Below are positions 10,132 to 18,728 of a DNA stretch of 64,000 bases, in pieces. This DNA comes from Homoserinibacter gongjuensis (GTDB lineage Bacteria > Actinomycetota > Actinomycetes > Actinomycetales > Microbacteriaceae). The stretch spans positions 1,736,001 through 1,800,000 of the forward strand of contig NZ_BSVA01000001.1 in the NCBI RefSeq assembly GCF_030161875.1, read 5' to 3'. The notes under the pieces are model-generated. The model was given only the letters and a program-made list of their open reading frames with translations. It had not been told where the DNA came from and made no database searches. Made by a program: the position numbers and the translations under genes. Within the stretch, counting starts at the first letter, position 1; the number at the start of each line of letters is the position of its first letter.

Positions 10132-10559
10132 GCGACGCCCCGCGCGCCGGGGTGAGCCCCGTGGTCACCCTGCTCGCTCTGGCTGCCGAGTGGGAGTCGC
10201 GGCTGGATCGGGAGCTGCGCGAACTGGGGCTCACGACCCGCAAGTACGGTCTGCTCGCCCACATCGACGTCACGCCGGGCATCTCGTTCTCGGAGCTCGC
10301 GCGGCGCTCGCGCATCACCGTGCAGTCGGCGCACGCGGCAGTGCACGCACTCGTTGACGCGGGTCTCGTCGCGGATGCCAAGGCGCACGCGGGTGCGGCC
10401 TCGGTCTTGGAGGTGACGCAGGCGGGCGCGCGGGTGCTCGCCACCGCTCAGGCGGTCCTGGACCGCTTGGATGACGAGCTCCGTGCGGAAGCGTCGTCGC
10501 TGAGCACGGCGCTCACCACGCCCCACGAGGGTGCGCTCGCGGACGGTCAGCGCGCCTGA
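10128..10559 (+). CDS. MarR-family transcriptional regulator
   Basis: 143-residue winged-helix repressor. The helix-turn-helix region is FSELARRSRITVQSAHAAVHALVDAGLV, followed by a wing and a C-terminal dimerisation helix. It overlaps the upstream F420-type reductase gene by 4 nt. A perfect 7-bp-arm inverted repeat just downstream (10563-10581) covers the promoter of the next gene and is its likely operator. An unknown small molecule is expected to release it. Confidence 0.87.
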   Translation: MSDAPRAGVSPVVTLLALAAEWESRLDRELRELGLTTRKYGLLAHIDVTPGISFSELARRSRITVQSAHAAVHALVDAGLVADAKAHAGAASVLEVTQAGARVLATAQAVLDRLDDELRAEASSLSTALTTPHEGALADGQRA

Positions 10560-10562
10560 ATT

Positions 10563-10581
10563 CCTTCAGCTAAACTGAAGG
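10563..10581. promoter_or_regulatory. MarR-type operator overlapping a -10 box
   Basis: CCTTCAG and CTGAAGG form a perfect inverted repeat around CTAAA. The -10 hexamer TAAACT (10571-10576) lies inside it and GTG 10583 follows 6 nt later, so binding would block RNA polymerase at a leaderless promoter. The adjacent MarR protein is the obvious candidate. Confidence 0.6.
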
Positions 10582-10582
10582 T

Positions 10583-11040
10583 GTGTTCCGCACCCCCGCA
10601 TCCCTCTTCCGTGTGCTCGCGATCGCGGAAGCCGTCTCGTGGACCCTGCTCATCGTCGGCCTCATCCTGCGCGCGACCGCCGGGCTGGCGATCGCCACCA
10701 CGGTCGGTGGTTCGATCCACGGATTCGTGTTCCTCTCCTACGGCGCAACCGCCGTGCTCGTCGCCCTCAACAACAGGTGGCGTCCCTGGCCGACCGTCGT
10801 GGCGATCGTGAGCGCGATCGTGCCGTACGCGACCGTGCCGGCCGAGCTGTGGCTCGCACGCACCGGCCGCCTCGCGGGCGGGTGGCGCACGGAGGCGGTC
10901 GATGCGGCCGGCGATCTCTGGTACGACGGCCTGCTGCGCTGGTTCCTGCGCCGTCCGTGGGTGCTCGCCGTGCTCATCGCGGTCGCCGTGGCCGCGATCT
11001 TCACCGCGTTGCTCGTCATCGGGCCCCCGGCGGTCGGTGA
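10583..11040 (+). CDS. DUF3817 integral membrane protein
   Basis: Small membrane protein with about four helices. FRVLAIAEAVSWTLLIVGLI and GGSIHGFVFLSYGATAVLVAL are characteristic of DUF3817. The transport or sensing role is unknown. The frame as given stays open to 11134 and would overlap the convergent gene by 73 nt. Restoring one base in the CCCCC run near 11024 gives a stop at 11038-11040 instead, the same error pattern seen elsewhere here, so I end it there. Its promoter lies within the MarR-type operator. Confidence 0.75.
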
Positions 11041-11061
11041 ACCGGTGCGCTCCTCACCGCG

Positions 11062-12494
11062 TCAGTGGCTGCACCAATCGGCCGACATGCCCGTCACGCC
11101 ACGTGACGTGGCGCCGGATGCCGCATCCACGTAGTAGATCGTCGTGCCGCTCCAGCCCGGTGCGCTCCGGTAGTCGTCGCGCACCGCATCGCCCGGCACC
11201 ACCTCCACGGCCAGGTATTGACCGTTCGGAGAAAGGCACACGGTGCCGATGCGGCTCGTCGCCGTCGCGGGCCGGAAGAGCTCGCGCGTTCCCGTCGCGT
11301 TGACGGCGTACAGGATCGACCGGGCGCCGACCTCCGCAAATCCCATCGGATCATTGTAGAGCTCGACGTAACTCGCGGGCGAGGTGAGCACGAAGGCGTC
11401 GGGGTAGAGTCCCGGAGGCACCTCGGCTACGGGCAGCTTCAGCTCCGTCGTCGTGCCGTCGGCGAGGTCGATGACCGCTCCGCGGTCGGGGTCGGCCACG
11501 ACAGTCCGCAGCGTGCCGGGCAGGAAGCCGCGCAGCTCGGTGTGCTGTCCGAGGGGAGTCGCCTCCGTGCCGGCGACGGGGTCGACGAGGTAAAGCTGCT
11601 GGTCGATCGCCTGGACGACGAGGAGGTCGTGCCGGGCACGAACGTCCAATCGAGCGCGGCGAGGGGCGTCTGCGCGGGCCCCCGCACCTCGAACGGCACC
11701 CATGAGGCATCTGTGAGATCGAGCACGTAGAGCGTGGCCGTTCCTGCGGTGACCTCGCCCTCCACGAGGTAGCCGAGGAGGTCTCCGCCCGACGCGAGCC
11801 CGAGGGCGCGGATGCCACGCGCCGGCGGCACGCTCACGGGCGTCGGCGTTCCGTCAGGAGCCACGAGGACGAGCGACGGCACGTCGCTCTCGTCGAGTAC
11901 GACCGCCGCGATCGCCTCGCCGACCGGCACGTACTCCTGGATGCGCGGAGCCTCGAGCATCGTGGCATCCGCGGTGTCGCCGGAGAGGCTGTGCCGCACG
12001 ATGCGATCCGTGCCGCCGTCGCCGGGGTGATGCCGTACGAGCGAGAAGGTCGCGACATCGGGCGTCGCGAAACGGTAGTCGAGGCGACTCTCCGCGCCTG
12101 TGGCGGCGCTGCGCACCGCGACACGCACGCGGTACTCGGTGGCATAGCGCAGCATCCCGGTGAATCGCACGGTGAGCCGGGCGCCCTCGGAGCTCAGCTC
12201 GACAGGCGCCTCCGGCTCGACGGTCACGGCATCCGCGTCGACAGTCACGAGCGGCTGGTCGGCCTGCAGTACGAGGCGCTGGCCCGAGCGCTCGACGGCG
12301 GCGCCTGCGTTGAACGCGGCCGAGGACAGCCGGGGCCCCTGGGTGACGCTCGCGACGCCGAGCGCGGCGGCCGCGACCGCGAGTGCCGCGACGACGGTGA
12401 GCCAGGTGCGCTGGAAGCGGCGGCGCTCGGCGCGCTCGCGGAATGCCGCACGCGCATCCGCCGGCGTCGACCGGACTCGGGGTTCAGTAGACAT
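11062..12494 (-). CDS. Membrane-anchored Ig-like plus beta-propeller protein, frame broken
   Basis: About 478 residues: a short cytoplasmic arginine-rich start, one membrane helix (WLTVVAALAVAAAALGVASV), an Ig-like segment (about residues 60-145; LTVRFTGMLRYATEYRVRV), then repeating WD40/PD40-like strands ending in GTVCLSPNGQYLAVEVVPGD. The frame breaks near 11637. The start overlaps the end of the TIGR03943 gene by 11 nt, so it is the last gene of the permease operon. Probably an extracytoplasmic sensor or scaffold; no enzymatic motif is seen. Confidence 0.75.
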
Positions 12495-13248
12495 AGGGAT
12501 CCGTCGGCTGATCGATGGGCGCCACCCTCGTCGGGTCGATCGCGAGCGGCTGCATGCTCGTGGCCGAGGGGTTGGGCACGAAGCGGCCCGAGACCTGAAC
12601 CCAGCTGTCGACCGGATGGTCCTGCTGCCATCCCGGCAGGTACACGGGAACTCCTACAGGTTGCGCATCGACGGCACAGCAGGTGACGACGAAGCGCGCG
12701 ACGTAGAAGACATTCTCGGGATCGTCCGGATCGGGCGTGACGAAACCGGTGAGGTCGGGCTGTGCGTCGGCGAGGTAGCGCTCGTCGACTCCCTGACGCA
12801 GCAGCCCGGCCCAGTCCTTCACTGAGAAAGCGCTGCCGTCGCCTGCCACGAGCGCGGGGGCGTCGCCGGCATCCGCCGCGCCGGCCGCGCTCGAGTTGAT
12901 ATCGCGCTGGGCGACGGTGCTGCTCGTGAGCGTCGACGGCGGCACGACGAGCAGCGCAGTCGTCGTCGCCATGAGGAGCACGATCGAGCCGACCGTGAGC
13001 CACCTCGCGCGACGACCGGACGATGCCGCATGACCGTGGTCGTCGTCCTCGGGGCCGATCTGCGGCACGAACGCGGCTGCGACGATCGCGACGACACCCG
13101 CGAGCACGGCCATGATGACGGTGAACTCGAAGTATCGCGGATGGATGTAGAGGCCTAGTCGCCCCGAGGACGCGAGCCAGACGATCGCGGCGACGCCCAC
13201 GAGCACGAGCAGCAGCCCGCGGCCATGAGACAGGAACCGGTCACGCAA
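12484..13248 (-). CDS. TIGR03943 family protein (YcgQ-like), partner of DUF318 permease
   Basis: 254 residues with two N-terminal membrane helices, a His/Asp-rich loop (EDDDHGHAASS) that could touch metal, a third helix, and an extracytoplasmic domain ending in the family's RFVVTCCAVDAQPVGVPVY segment with a conserved Cys pair. TIGR03943 proteins are almost always encoded beside DUF318 permeases, as here, where the genes overlap by 8 nt. The exact function of the pair is unknown; the Zur-like box upstream suggests a role in zinc or another divalent metal. Confidence 0.85.
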   Translation of the reverse strand: MRDRFLSHGRGLLLVLVGVAAIVWLASSGRLGLYIHPRYFEFTVIMAVLAGVVAIVAAAFVPQIGPEDDDHGHAASSGRRARWLTVGSIVLLMATTTALLVVPPSTLTSSTVAQRDINSSAAGAADAGDAPALVAGDGSAFSVKDWAGLLRQGVDERYLADAQPDLTGFVTPDPDDPENVFYVARFVVTCCAVDAQPVGVPVYLPGWQQDHPVDSWVQVSGRFVPNPSATSMQPLAIDPTRVAPIDQPTDPYVY

Positions 13249-14293
13249 CGAGGTTCACCCCGAATCCGAGCACAAGGCACGCGAGCGCGACGACGGCCGT
13301 CATACGGGCGAGTGCGGCTGTCGCGAATGTCGTGCGCAGCAGGGCGAGCATCTTGACGTCGACCATTGCACCGAAGACGAGGAAGGCGACGATGCCGCCC
13401 GGCATGAAGGTAGAACCGAACGACAGGATGAAGAAGGCGTCGACGTTCGAGCAGATCGCGATCACGAAGGCGAGCACCATGAGTGCGAGCACCGACCAGA
13501 CCGGGTTCGAGCCGAGCGCCACGAGCACCTCGCGCGGCACGCCCACCTGGATGAGGCCCGCGAGGAACGAGCCGATCACGAGCGCGGGCAGCATCGCGGT
13601 CGACTCCTCGGCGAAGCCAAGGGCGCTGCGCCGCATCCGGTGACCGTGCGCCGGGTGATCGTGGTGGGCGCGGCAGCTCGCCTCGAAGCGCGGGGTGAGC
13701 AGCTCGCCCGGTCGCGGGTGGCGACTGAAGAGCCACCCGACGAGGTTGGCGATCACGAAGCCGCCCACGATACGGCCCACAAGGATGCCGTGATCCCAGC
13801 CGAAGGCCTGGTAGGTCGTGACGATCGTGACCGGGTTGAGGATGGGTGCCGCGAGCAGGAAGGTCATGGTCTCGGGCATCGTGAGGCCGCGCATGAGCAG
13901 CCCGCGTGCGAGGGGCACGTTGCCGCACTCGCACACCGGCAGCAGCACGCCGAGCAGTGACATGACGGCGCGACGCAGCAGGGGTGTGCGTGGCAGCAGG
14001 CGCTCGAAGACCGAGGTCGGCACCCACACCTGCACGAGCACCGAGAGCAGCACGCCGAGGAACACGAAGGGCAGCGACTCGATGAGAACACTCACCGCGA
14101 GGGTCAGGAGGTCGCGCAAGGCGTTCGGCAGCGCTTCGACGGGAAGCGATCCGGTGGCAACGCGCAGCCCGAGCAGGGCCGCGAAGAGACCGGCTGCGAG
14201 CAGGATCCACCATGCGGGGCGCGAGCCGGCTGGCCGCGACGGGGCGAGATGCGGCGGGGTCGGGCGCGTCGGGGCGGGCGTGCGGGTGTCCAC
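13241..14293 (-). CDS. DUF318 permease (YcgR-like)
   Basis: About 350 residues with eight or more membrane helices. VCECGNVPLARGLLMRG and AAPILNPVTIV are the first conserved block; CSNVDAFFILSFGSTFMPGG is the second, the inverted repeat typical of DUF318. A His-rich loop (HHDHPAHGHRMRR) separates the halves. A longer frame reaches 14359, but GTG 14293 is favoured because TACGCT lies 6 nt upstream on this strand (leaderless). First gene of a three-gene overlapping operon. The substrate is unproven; metal-related by context. Confidence 0.83.
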   Translation of the reverse strand: MDTRTPAPTRPTPPHLAPSRPAGSRPAWWILLAAGLFAALLGLRVATGSLPVEALPNALRDLLTLAVSVLIESLPFVFLGVLLSVLVQVWVPTSVFERLLPRTPLLRRAVMSLLGVLLPVCECGNVPLARGLLMRGLTMPETMTFLLAAPILNPVTIVTTYQAFGWDHGILVGRIVGGFVIANLVGWLFSRHPRPGELLTPRFEASCRAHHDHPAHGHRMRRSALGFAEESTAMLPALVIGSFLAGLIQVGVPREVLVALGSNPVWSVLALMVLAFVIAICSNVDAFFILSFGSTFMPGGIVAFLVFGAMVDVKMLALLRTTFATAALARMTAVVALACLVLGFGVNLVA

Positions 14294-14352
14294 CGGGTCA
14301 GCGTAGGCGGCTGTCGTGTACGGGATGCGTCGACCGCGCCGGCTTATTCGTT

Positions 14353-14369
14353 TTGACAATCATTATCAA
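14353..14369. promoter_or_regulatory. Zur-like operator in divergent promoter
   Basis: TTGACAATCATTATCAA is a 17-bp palindrome with one mismatched pair, of the TGAxAATxATTxTCA type used by Zur/Fur-family repressors. Its left part is the -35 (TTGACA 14353-14358) of a promoter whose -10 is TAGCGT (14377-14382), 6 nt before the zinc lipoprotein start. Zur binding would block it. The divergent permease promoter lies about 50 bp away. Confidence 0.65.
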
Positions 14370-14388
14370 TAAGGTCTAGCGTCTCCTC

Positions 14389-15370
14389 ATGACCTTCCGC
14401 TCCTGCATCGTCCTGCACGTCTCGGTGATCGCCGCCGCATCCTCGCGCTCACCGGTTGCGCGACCGACGACGGGGGCGGCGGTGCCGACGACGCGATCCT
14501 GCGGATCGTCGCGTCGACCAACGTCTACGGCGACATCGCCGCGACCATCGCCGGCGACGCCGCCGAGGTGACCTCGATCATCCACGACGCTGCGCAGGAC
14601 CCCCACGAGTACGAGGCGACGCCGCGCGACGCTCTCGCGATCGCGGATGCCGACCTCGTGATCGTGAACGGCGGCGGCTACGACGAGTTCATGCACACCC
14701 TGCTCGAGGCGCACGACAACGACGCCGTCGTGGTCGACGCGGTCGGGCTCTCGGGCCTCGCACCGGACGACCACGACCACGAGGATGGCGGCGAGGGCGA
14801 GGGCGAGGACGCCGACGAACACGACCACCACGACCATGGCGAGTTCAACGAGCATGTCTGGTACAGCCTCGATGCCATGGCGTCGCTCGCCGAGGAGCTG
14901 GCAGTCCGACTCGGTGAGCTCGACCCTGCCGACGCCGACGCATTCGTCTCCAACGCTCAGGCCTTCACGGCGGCCCTCGGCGATCTGACCGCACGCGCCT
15001 CGGGTATCGCCGAGGCGCGGAGCCACACCCACACCCACATCGCCATCACCGAACCCGTCCCGCTCTACCTGCTCGAGGCGGCCGGGCTCGAGAACGCGAC
15101 GCCCGAGGAGTTCAGCGAGGCGGTCGAGGAGGGCACGGATGCGCCGGCGCTCGTCGTGCGCGCCGTGATCGACCTCGTCACCGGGCCCGGCATCGCGCTG
15201 CTCGCCTACAACGAGCAGACGGTCGGTCCGCAGACGGAGCAGGTGCTCGCGGCCGCGCAGGACGCCGGCACACCCGTCGTGTCGTTCACCGAGCTGCTGC
15301 CCGAGGGGAGGACTACCTCGGATGGATGGCGGCGAACCTCGACGCGATCGAGGCGGCGCTCGCGGGGTGA
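14389..15370 (+). CDS. znuA: ZnuA-like zinc ABC transporter substrate-binding lipoprotein, frame broken twice
   Basis: Cluster A-I metal-binding lipoprotein of about 327 residues. A signal peptide leads to a lipobox (LTGC, about 14446), after which the mature protein begins RIVASTNVYGDIAATIAGD. HDPHEYE-like metal ligands (DAAQDPHEYEATP), a His/Asp/Glu-rich loop (about 14770-14850) and HTHTHIAITEP follow; the His-rich loop points to zinc. The frame breaks near 14440 and again near 15306, where EDYLGWMAANLDAIEAALAG completes the protein. No znuB or znuC gene adjoins, so it is an orphan binding protein here. The start is leaderless under the Zur-like box. Confidence 0.87.
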
Positions 15371-15379
15371 TGGGGGCGC

Positions 15380-15477
15380 CGGTTTCGAGACGCGAGTCGC
15401 TGCGCGACGCGCTCCTCAACCAGCGGAGCGTCAAGCGGGTTGAGGAGCGCCGCGGAGCGGCGCGTCTCGAAACCAGC
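15380..15477. repeat. REP-like palindromic repeat, two inverted units
   Basis: GGTTTCGAGACGCG...GCTCCTCAACC is followed after a short gap by GGTTGAGGAGCGCC...CGTCTCGAAACC, two units facing each other that could form a long hairpin between convergent genes and may end transcription of both. Confidence 0.8.
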
Positions 15478-15491
15478 GCCGCCGAACCGAC

Positions 15492-16204
15492 TCAGCGACC
15501 CCAGGCCGAGGCGGGAGCCTTGACGACCGGCACCGGGTTGTAGTGCCAGTGGGAGCCGTTGGCGTAGTGCCCGGAGGCCCAGGGCGATGCCCAGATCGCG
15601 GCCTCGATCGTGGCCGTGTCGGCACCCTCCTGGAAGGCCGCCCGCATGCCCGCGTACCCGCGGTTGGTGAGCAGCGCATCCGCGGCATTGCGGGCCGCAG
15701 CCACGAGGTCGACGTTGCTGCCGGTGCCGCCGGGGCCATAGCTCGCGCCCCAGCCGTTGTTGAGCGGGTTGTTGCGGTTCCACCAGGAGTCGGTGTAGTT
15801 CTCCTGGCGCATCCAGCGGGTGATGACCGTGACGTTCGCGTCGCTCATCGGGAAGCCCGCGAACAGGCACACCATCTTGGCCCAGTCGTGGTTGGTGCCG
15901 GATGCGATGAGCGATTCGAGTCCCTGGCTCGCGCCGTAGTCGTCACGAGCGAGGGCGTCCGTGGCCTCCAGATGCGCGACCGTCTCGGCGGTCGACACGT
16001 CGACATCCTGCGCGTTCTCGGTGGCGTAGGCCGCGAGCGCCGCGGCCTCGGTCGGGGGAGCCGGCGGCGCGAAGGCGAACGGCACGGTGAGCGCGAACGA
16101 GGCTGCGACCGCGAAGATCATGAGGCTCACGCGGGTGCGACGGCTCGCACGGGAGGCATCGAACCTCTCGCGAAGCGTGCGATAGACCGGGGAAGTTGCG
16201 TCAT
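15492..16204 (-). CDS. Secreted glucosaminidase/lysozyme-like hypothetical protein, frame broken near start
   Basis: Exported protein of about 237 residues. Body: signal-peptide hydrophobic core (MIFAVAASFALTVPFAFA), a helical linker, then a globular domain with VITRWMRQENYTDSW, WNRNNPLNNGWG and ATIEAAIWASPWASGHY, a layout reminiscent of glucosaminidase/transglycosylase-like domains with a Glu after RQ. I do not claim activity. The frame holding the body has no good start (GTG 16130 lacks a charged N-region). Restoring one C near 16190 links it to ATG 16204 and adds RTLRERFDASRASRRTR, a proper N-region. Confidence 0.68.
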
Positions 16205-16315
16205 AAGCGTTCCGGCGCCGCCGCGAAAACGGGCGAACGACGCTCGTCCAGGGTACCAGCGCAGGTGTGAGCGACCTGGGAGCGCGACCCCCGTGCGAGG
16301 GTCGTGATCATGGGT

Positions 16316-17148
16316 TCAGAGCGCCGGATGCAGGTGCCGCGTCTCGAGTGCGACGACGGCCTGGCGGGCGCCCGCGTGAAGCGCCGGGGCGAGGTCGGCA
16401 TCCCGCAGCCACGCGTCGAGGAAGCCCGCGAAGAACGCGTCGCCCGCGCCGTTGGTGTCGACCACCGCGGCGGGCTCGGCGGGCGTCGAGGCACGCCGCC
16501 CGTCGGCGTCGAGTGCGATCGCCCCCTCGGCACCGAGCGTGCAGACGGCGAGGCGCGGGCCCGCCTCGAGGCAGCGCGCCAGAAGTCGCCAGGGGTCGTC
16601 GGTGCGGTCGGCGTTCATGAACACGACCTCGGCGGCCTCGAGGAACGGCCGGTGGAAGGCGCTCTCGCCGTCGTAGTCGTGCAGGTCGGTCCAGATCGGG
16701 ATGCCGCGCTCACGTGCCGGTGCGAGCAGGTGCGCCGAGCGCGGGGCCAGGTCGAGCACCGCGAGCTCGACCCCGTCGAGCACCTCGGGGGCGGTCGCGG
16801 CGGCATCCGGGTGCTCGGGGGTCGCGAGATAGAGCGAGAGGCGCGCCCCTCGGGTGTCATGAGATTGAGGTGCTGCTCGCTGCGTGCGGCGGAGTGCCAC
16901 CGCGTGACGACCCCGGCGCGGGCAAGAGCCGTGCGGATGTGGTCGCCCGCCTCATCGGCCCCCACGAGCGCGTCGAGCACGACCTCGCGCCCGAGGGCGT
17001 GCAGGTGCAGGGTCTTGCCCGCCGAGGTGCCGCCGAGAGTATCGAACCAGTCACGCGCGAACTCCATGTGCGGGCGCGGCTCGGGCAGCGCATCCAGCAC
17101 GACCATGCGGTTCCAGGAGGCGGCGCCCGCGACGAGGATCCGGGTCAC
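16316..17148 (-). CDS. PfkB-family carbohydrate kinase, frame broken
   Basis: Ribokinase-like sugar kinase of about 277 residues. It begins RILVAGAASWNRMVVLD, continues with a DTLGGTSAGKTLHLHALG sugar-binding region, and ends with VDTNGAGDAFFAGFLDAW, the family motif with the catalytic Asp. The frame breaks near 16850. GTG 17148 overlaps the stop of the GntR gene by 4 nt, so the pair forms an operon and GntR probably senses the sugar, or its phosphate, handled here. The substrate cannot be told from sequence. Confidence 0.84.
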
Positions 17149-17882
17149 GCCGCCGCACCACCGCGCAAGAGCGAGGCGGAGGTGCGCATGTGCAGGCGCA
17201 TCGCCTCGGATGCGGCGTCCGCGTCGCCCGCCGCAACGGCAGCGTGCACGCGCTCGTGCTCGACGACGGCGAGCTCGGCGTGGCGGCGAGAATCCGGCTC
17301 GGTGGCGACGCGGCGGCGCAGCAGCCCGTGGGTGATGTCGAGCAGATCTTGCAGGGCCGTGTTGCCGGTCGCCTCGGCGAGCTCCCGATGGAAGGCCTGG
17401 TCGGCCTCGATGAAGGCCTCGAGGTCGCCGAGACTCGCGCGCATGCGGTCGAGGTGGTGGGCGAGGCGCATGCCGACCGCGGCATCCTGCCGCTCGGCCG
17501 CGAGCCATGCGGCATGGATCTCGAGCGCCGTACGCAGCTCGAGGAGCTCCTCGAGCTCGCGCTCGCCGATGAGCATGTTCCAGCGCACGTTCTCCGACAG
17601 CACCGCGGTGCGGGTGGCCCGCAGGAAGGTGCCGGCTCCGGGCCGGGCCTCCACGACCCCCAGGGTCTCGAGGGTCGCGAGCGCCTCGCGCACGGCGGAG
17701 CGGCCCACGCGCAGCACCTCGGCGAGGCGGCGCTCCGGCGGCAGGCGCTCGCCGAGCGGCACCGAGCCGCTCGCGAAGAGCTCCAGCAGGGCGGTGGTGA
17801 CGTCGGATGCCGTGCTGCCGGCGGGCAGCGCGACGAGCGCATCGCAGATGGGATGCACGTCGCTGCGGGGGTACGCCGGCAT
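17145..17882 (-). CDS. GntR-family regulator, FadR/FCD type
   Basis: 245 residues. N-terminal winged helix: GERLPPERRLAEVLRVGRSAVREALATLETLGVV with PGAGTFL as the wing. C-terminal all-helical FCD effector domain with ADQAFHRELAEATGN and a later EHERVHAAVAAGDADAA segment carrying metal/ligand His residues. Encoded first in a two-gene unit with a PfkB kinase, so probably a local sugar-acid or sugar-phosphate sensor. Confidence 0.88.
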   Translation of the reverse strand: MPAYPRSDVHPICDALVALPAGSTASDVTTALLELFASGSVPLGERLPPERRLAEVLRVGRSAVREALATLETLGVVEARPGAGTFLRATRTAVLSENVRWNMLIGERELEELLELRTALEIHAAWLAAERQDAAVGMRLAHHLDRMRASLGDLEAFIEADQAFHRELAEATGNTALQDLLDITHGLLRRRVATEPDSRRHAELAVVEHERVHAAVAAGDADAASEAMRLHMRTSASLLRGGAAA

Positions 17883-17943
17883 GGCGACACGCTAGCAACA
17901 GCGTGCGACGTGCGGCATCGCCCGATCGGGGAGGACCGCTGGG

Positions 17944-18117
17944 GTGCTGGTTTCGAGACGCGTCGCGCTGCGCGCGGCGCTCCTCAACCCGTGGGGGTGC
18001 GAATGCGCTGGGGGTGGCGCTTCTCAACCCGCGGGTGTGCGTATGCGCTGGGGGTGGCGCTTCTCAACCCGCGGGTGTGCGTATGCGCTGCGCGCGGCGC
18101 TCCTCAACCAGCGGGGG
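17944..18117. repeat. REP-like unit followed by 40-bp tandem repeats
   Basis: A REP-like unit (GGTTTCGAGACGCG..., from about 17949) runs into tandem copies with a 40-bp period: TCCTCAACC or TTCTCAACC at 17981, 18021, 18061 and 18101, each followed by a GCGGGTGTGCGTATGCGCTG-like spacer. The middle copies are nearly identical, which points to recent slippage or unequal recombination. Confidence 0.8.
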
Positions 18118-18613
18118 TGGCGGGCGGGGCGGGCGGGGCGGGCGCGCGCAGGCTGCGGCCGCGCAGGAACTCCAGCAGCGCGACGGCGGTGTCTTCGAGC
18201 ACGGGTCCGCGTCCGAAGCTCCAATCGGCGTCGGTCGCGTGCAGGGCGTGCCCCGCGATCACGGCGCGGATCTCGGTCGGTGCTGCGGCGGCACGGCCGA
18301 GCGCGACGGCGCCCGAGGCGCGGGGCGGCAGCTGCGGCTCGACGCCGAGTCGCGCGCAGAGGTCGAGATAGGCGTACACGGCGCGATCGAGCTCGGCGAG
18401 CTTCACCGGGCGCGGGCGGCCAGCTCGCCGGGGACGCGGCGTGCGCAACGCGACCTCGAACTCCGCAGCTGCCACGGCATCCGGATGCGACGCGAGCGCC
18501 CGGGAGGCCGCCTCGCGCACCGCCTCGAGTTCGGCCCGCCAGCCGCCGCCGACCCCCGACTCGTCGAGGCGCGCGCGCCCGGAGAGGGGCAGCTCGCGCC
18601 AGAGATCCGACAT
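18104..18613 (-). CDS. Hypothetical protein
   Basis: 169-residue soluble, mostly helical protein with a basic segment (RTPRPRRAGRPRPVK) in the middle; no family recognised. ATG 18613 (MSDLWRELPLSG) is 6 nt after TATGCT on this strand, a leaderless start. The 3' end runs a few bases into the repeat tract, giving an Ala/Pro-rich tail (APAPPAPPATPAG). Shares its upstream region with the divergent LacI gene. Confidence 0.6.
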   Translation of the reverse strand: MSDLWRELPLSGRARLDESGVGGGWRAELEAVREAASRALASHPDAVAAAEFEVALRTPRPRRAGRPRPVKLAELDRAVYAYLDLCARLGVEPQLPPRASGAVALGRAAAAPTEIRAVIAGHALHATDADWSFGRGPVLEDTAVALLEFLRGRSLRAPAPPAPPATPAG

Positions 18614-18633
18614 GCGCCGAGCATAGGGTGCTC

Positions 18634-18654
18634 CGAATGTGACTGTCACATTCG
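18634..18654. promoter_or_regulatory. 21-bp perfect palindrome, probable LacI autoregulatory operator
   Basis: CGAATGTGAC-T-GTCACATTCG is a perfect palindrome between two divergent genes. Its half-site (ATGTGAC) is shared with the larger operator at 19807-19837, so the LacI protein encoded just downstream may bind both. Confidence 0.55.
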
Positions 18655-18728
18655 CTGCCGATCGTGTGGGATCATGGCCGCACGGCATCCCGCGCCCGCC
18701 CGTGCCGACACCCGCGCGAGGGGACCAC

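Noticed and set aside
10583-11134. DUF3817 protein with a C-terminal extension overlapping the convergent gene by 73 nt
   Set aside because: Adding one base in the CCCCC run at about 11024 gives a stop at 11040 and removes the overlap; the extension has no family similarity.
17944-18117. Regularly spaced repeats considered as a CRISPR array
   Set aside because: The period is a simple 40-bp tandem unit with no unique spacers, and the unit belongs to the REP-like family. No cas gene is present.
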